From: Thermanaeromonas sp. C210
Lineage (GTDB): Bacteria > Bacillota > DSM-521 > Neomoorellales > Neomoorellaceae
Direction: 5' to 3'
Assembly (NCBI RefSeq): GCF_013167955.1
Contig: NZ_BLWF01000003.1
Location: 248,001 to 312,000, forward strand
DNA length: 64,000 bases
Position 1 is the first letter of the stretch, and each line of letters opens with the position of its first letter. This document shows positions 63,484-64,000 of this stretch, piece by piece. The position numbers were made by a program, and so were the translations under genes. The notes under the pieces are model-generated. The model searched no databases. It saw only the letters and a list, made by a program, of their open reading frames with translations, and was not told the DNA's origin.

Positions 63484-64000
63484 ATGATAGTGGTAATGCA
63501 GGGCGGAGCCAAGGAAGAAGAGATTGAGGCCGTAATAAAAAGGCTGGAGGAGGCGGGGTTTAAAGTCCACCTTTCCCGCGGGGTAGTACGCACCCTCATC
63601 GGTGCCATTGGGGACAAGAGCCGCCTGGAACTGCAGTCCCTGGAGGCCATGCCGGGGGTAGAAAAGGTAGTTCCCATCCTCAAGCCCTATAAACTCGCCG
63701 GCCGGGAGTTTAAACCTGATGATACGGTGGTGCAGGTAGGAAAACTTCGTATCGGCGGGCCGGAGATACACCTCATCGCCGGTCCATGCGCCGTGGAAAG
63801 CCGGGAACAACTCTTGGAAACGGCTCACGCGGTGCGGGAAGCCGGCGCTACCATGTTGCGGGGTGGCGCCTTCAAGCCCCGTACCTCGCCCTATTCCTTT
63901 CAGGGGCTGGGCGAACGCGGATTGGAAATATTGGCTGAAGCCCGGGAGCAGACGGGTTTGGCCGTCGTCACTGAGGTAACGGATCAGGCCATGGCCAGGG
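63484..64000 (+). CDS. aroF: DAHP synthase (class I-beta, with ferredoxin-like N-domain), cut by window end
   Basis: First 172 residues visible. An N-terminal ferredoxin-like regulatory domain ([40 protein letters not shown]) precedes the catalytic barrel, which begins [17 protein letters not shown] and [20 protein letters not shown]. First enzyme of the shikimate pathway, joining phosphoenolpyruvate and erythrose 4-phosphate. The N-domain mediates feedback inhibition by aromatic amino acids in Thermotoga-type enzymes. Gene order trp operon then aroF suits supply of chorismate. Confidence 0.94.
   Translation, partial: MIVVMQGGAKEEEIEAVIKRLEEAGFKVHLSRGVVRTLIGAIGDKSRLELQSLEAMPGVEKVVPILKPYKLAGREFKPDDTVVQVGKLRIGGPEIHLIAGPCAVESREQLLETAHAVREAGATMLRGGAFKPRTSPYSFQGLGERGLEILAEAREQTGLAVVTEVTDQAMAR

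Overview
The window looks like a stretch of chromosome from an anaerobic, endospore-forming Firmicute, probably thermophilic and of the Moorella/Thermanaeromonas/Desulfotomaculum type. This rests on many spore genes (spoVAC, spoVAD, spoVAE, a spoVAF/gerA-type gene, cotF- and cotJC-like coat genes, gerW, spmA/spmB, dacB, a cwlJ-like hydrolase), on TorD/Fe-S maturation genes, and on a GC-rich backbone with strong GGAGG-type ribosome binding sites and frequent TTG/GTG starts. The genus is an inference.

Region 1 (1-17.9 kb) is a mobile, visibly AT-richer accessory island. Two almost identical IS66 copies in opposite orientation (1-2040, cut by the window edge, and 12810-15325) bracket a catabolic cluster: an Xre/TPR-type regulator, an M20 amidohydrolase, a 38-residue membrane peptide plus an MFS transporter, a GcvT-GcvH fusion protein and an N-carbamoyl-amino-acid hydrolase (M20). 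An intact IS256-type element sits inside the amidohydrolase gene with a clean 8-bp target duplication. A second, 5'-truncated copy is fused on one side to an IS66 end and on the other to the first base of a 7-repeat CRISPR array, whose leader is gone. No cas genes are visible. Decayed IS256 and IS66 scraps follow to about 17.75 kb.

Region 2 (17.9-34.2 kb): a class I aminotransferase, a multi-cluster Fe-S protein with a TorD-type chaperone, a CotF-type coat protein divergent from spoVAC, a methyltransferase, a secreted GH18-like protein, two back-to-back GntR-ABC transporter modules, a CotJC/Mn-catalase-like protein, then spoVAD-spoVAE-spoVAF. spoVAC is about 9 kb away from its usual partners.

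Region 3 (34.2-40.9 kb, minus strand): an operon for debranching-type glycosidase, GT4 glycosyltransferase, OtsA, OtsB and GalU, pointing to trehalose synthesis from UDP-glucose and glucose 6-phosphate.

Region 4 (41.2-56.3 kb): lysA, an M50 protease, trpS, scpA-scpB, DUF2953, gerW, dacB, spmA-spmB, ogt, a cwlJ-like gene, a small ribbon-helix-helix protein, rluB, a corrinoid adenosyltransferase, ilvC, a HutP-family RNA-binding protein, aroH and a Uma2-family protein.

Region 5 (56.3-64 kb): a complete trpEGDCFBA operon followed by a DAHP synthase gene that runs off the window. The trp leader carries ten GAG/TAG triplets spaced 2-3 nt apart, overlapping an antiterminator that competes with an intrinsic terminator. 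This is the architecture of TRAP-controlled attenuation in Bacillus. The DAHP synthase has its own promoter and a second, different attenuator-like leader with a short ORF ending inside the terminator hairpin.
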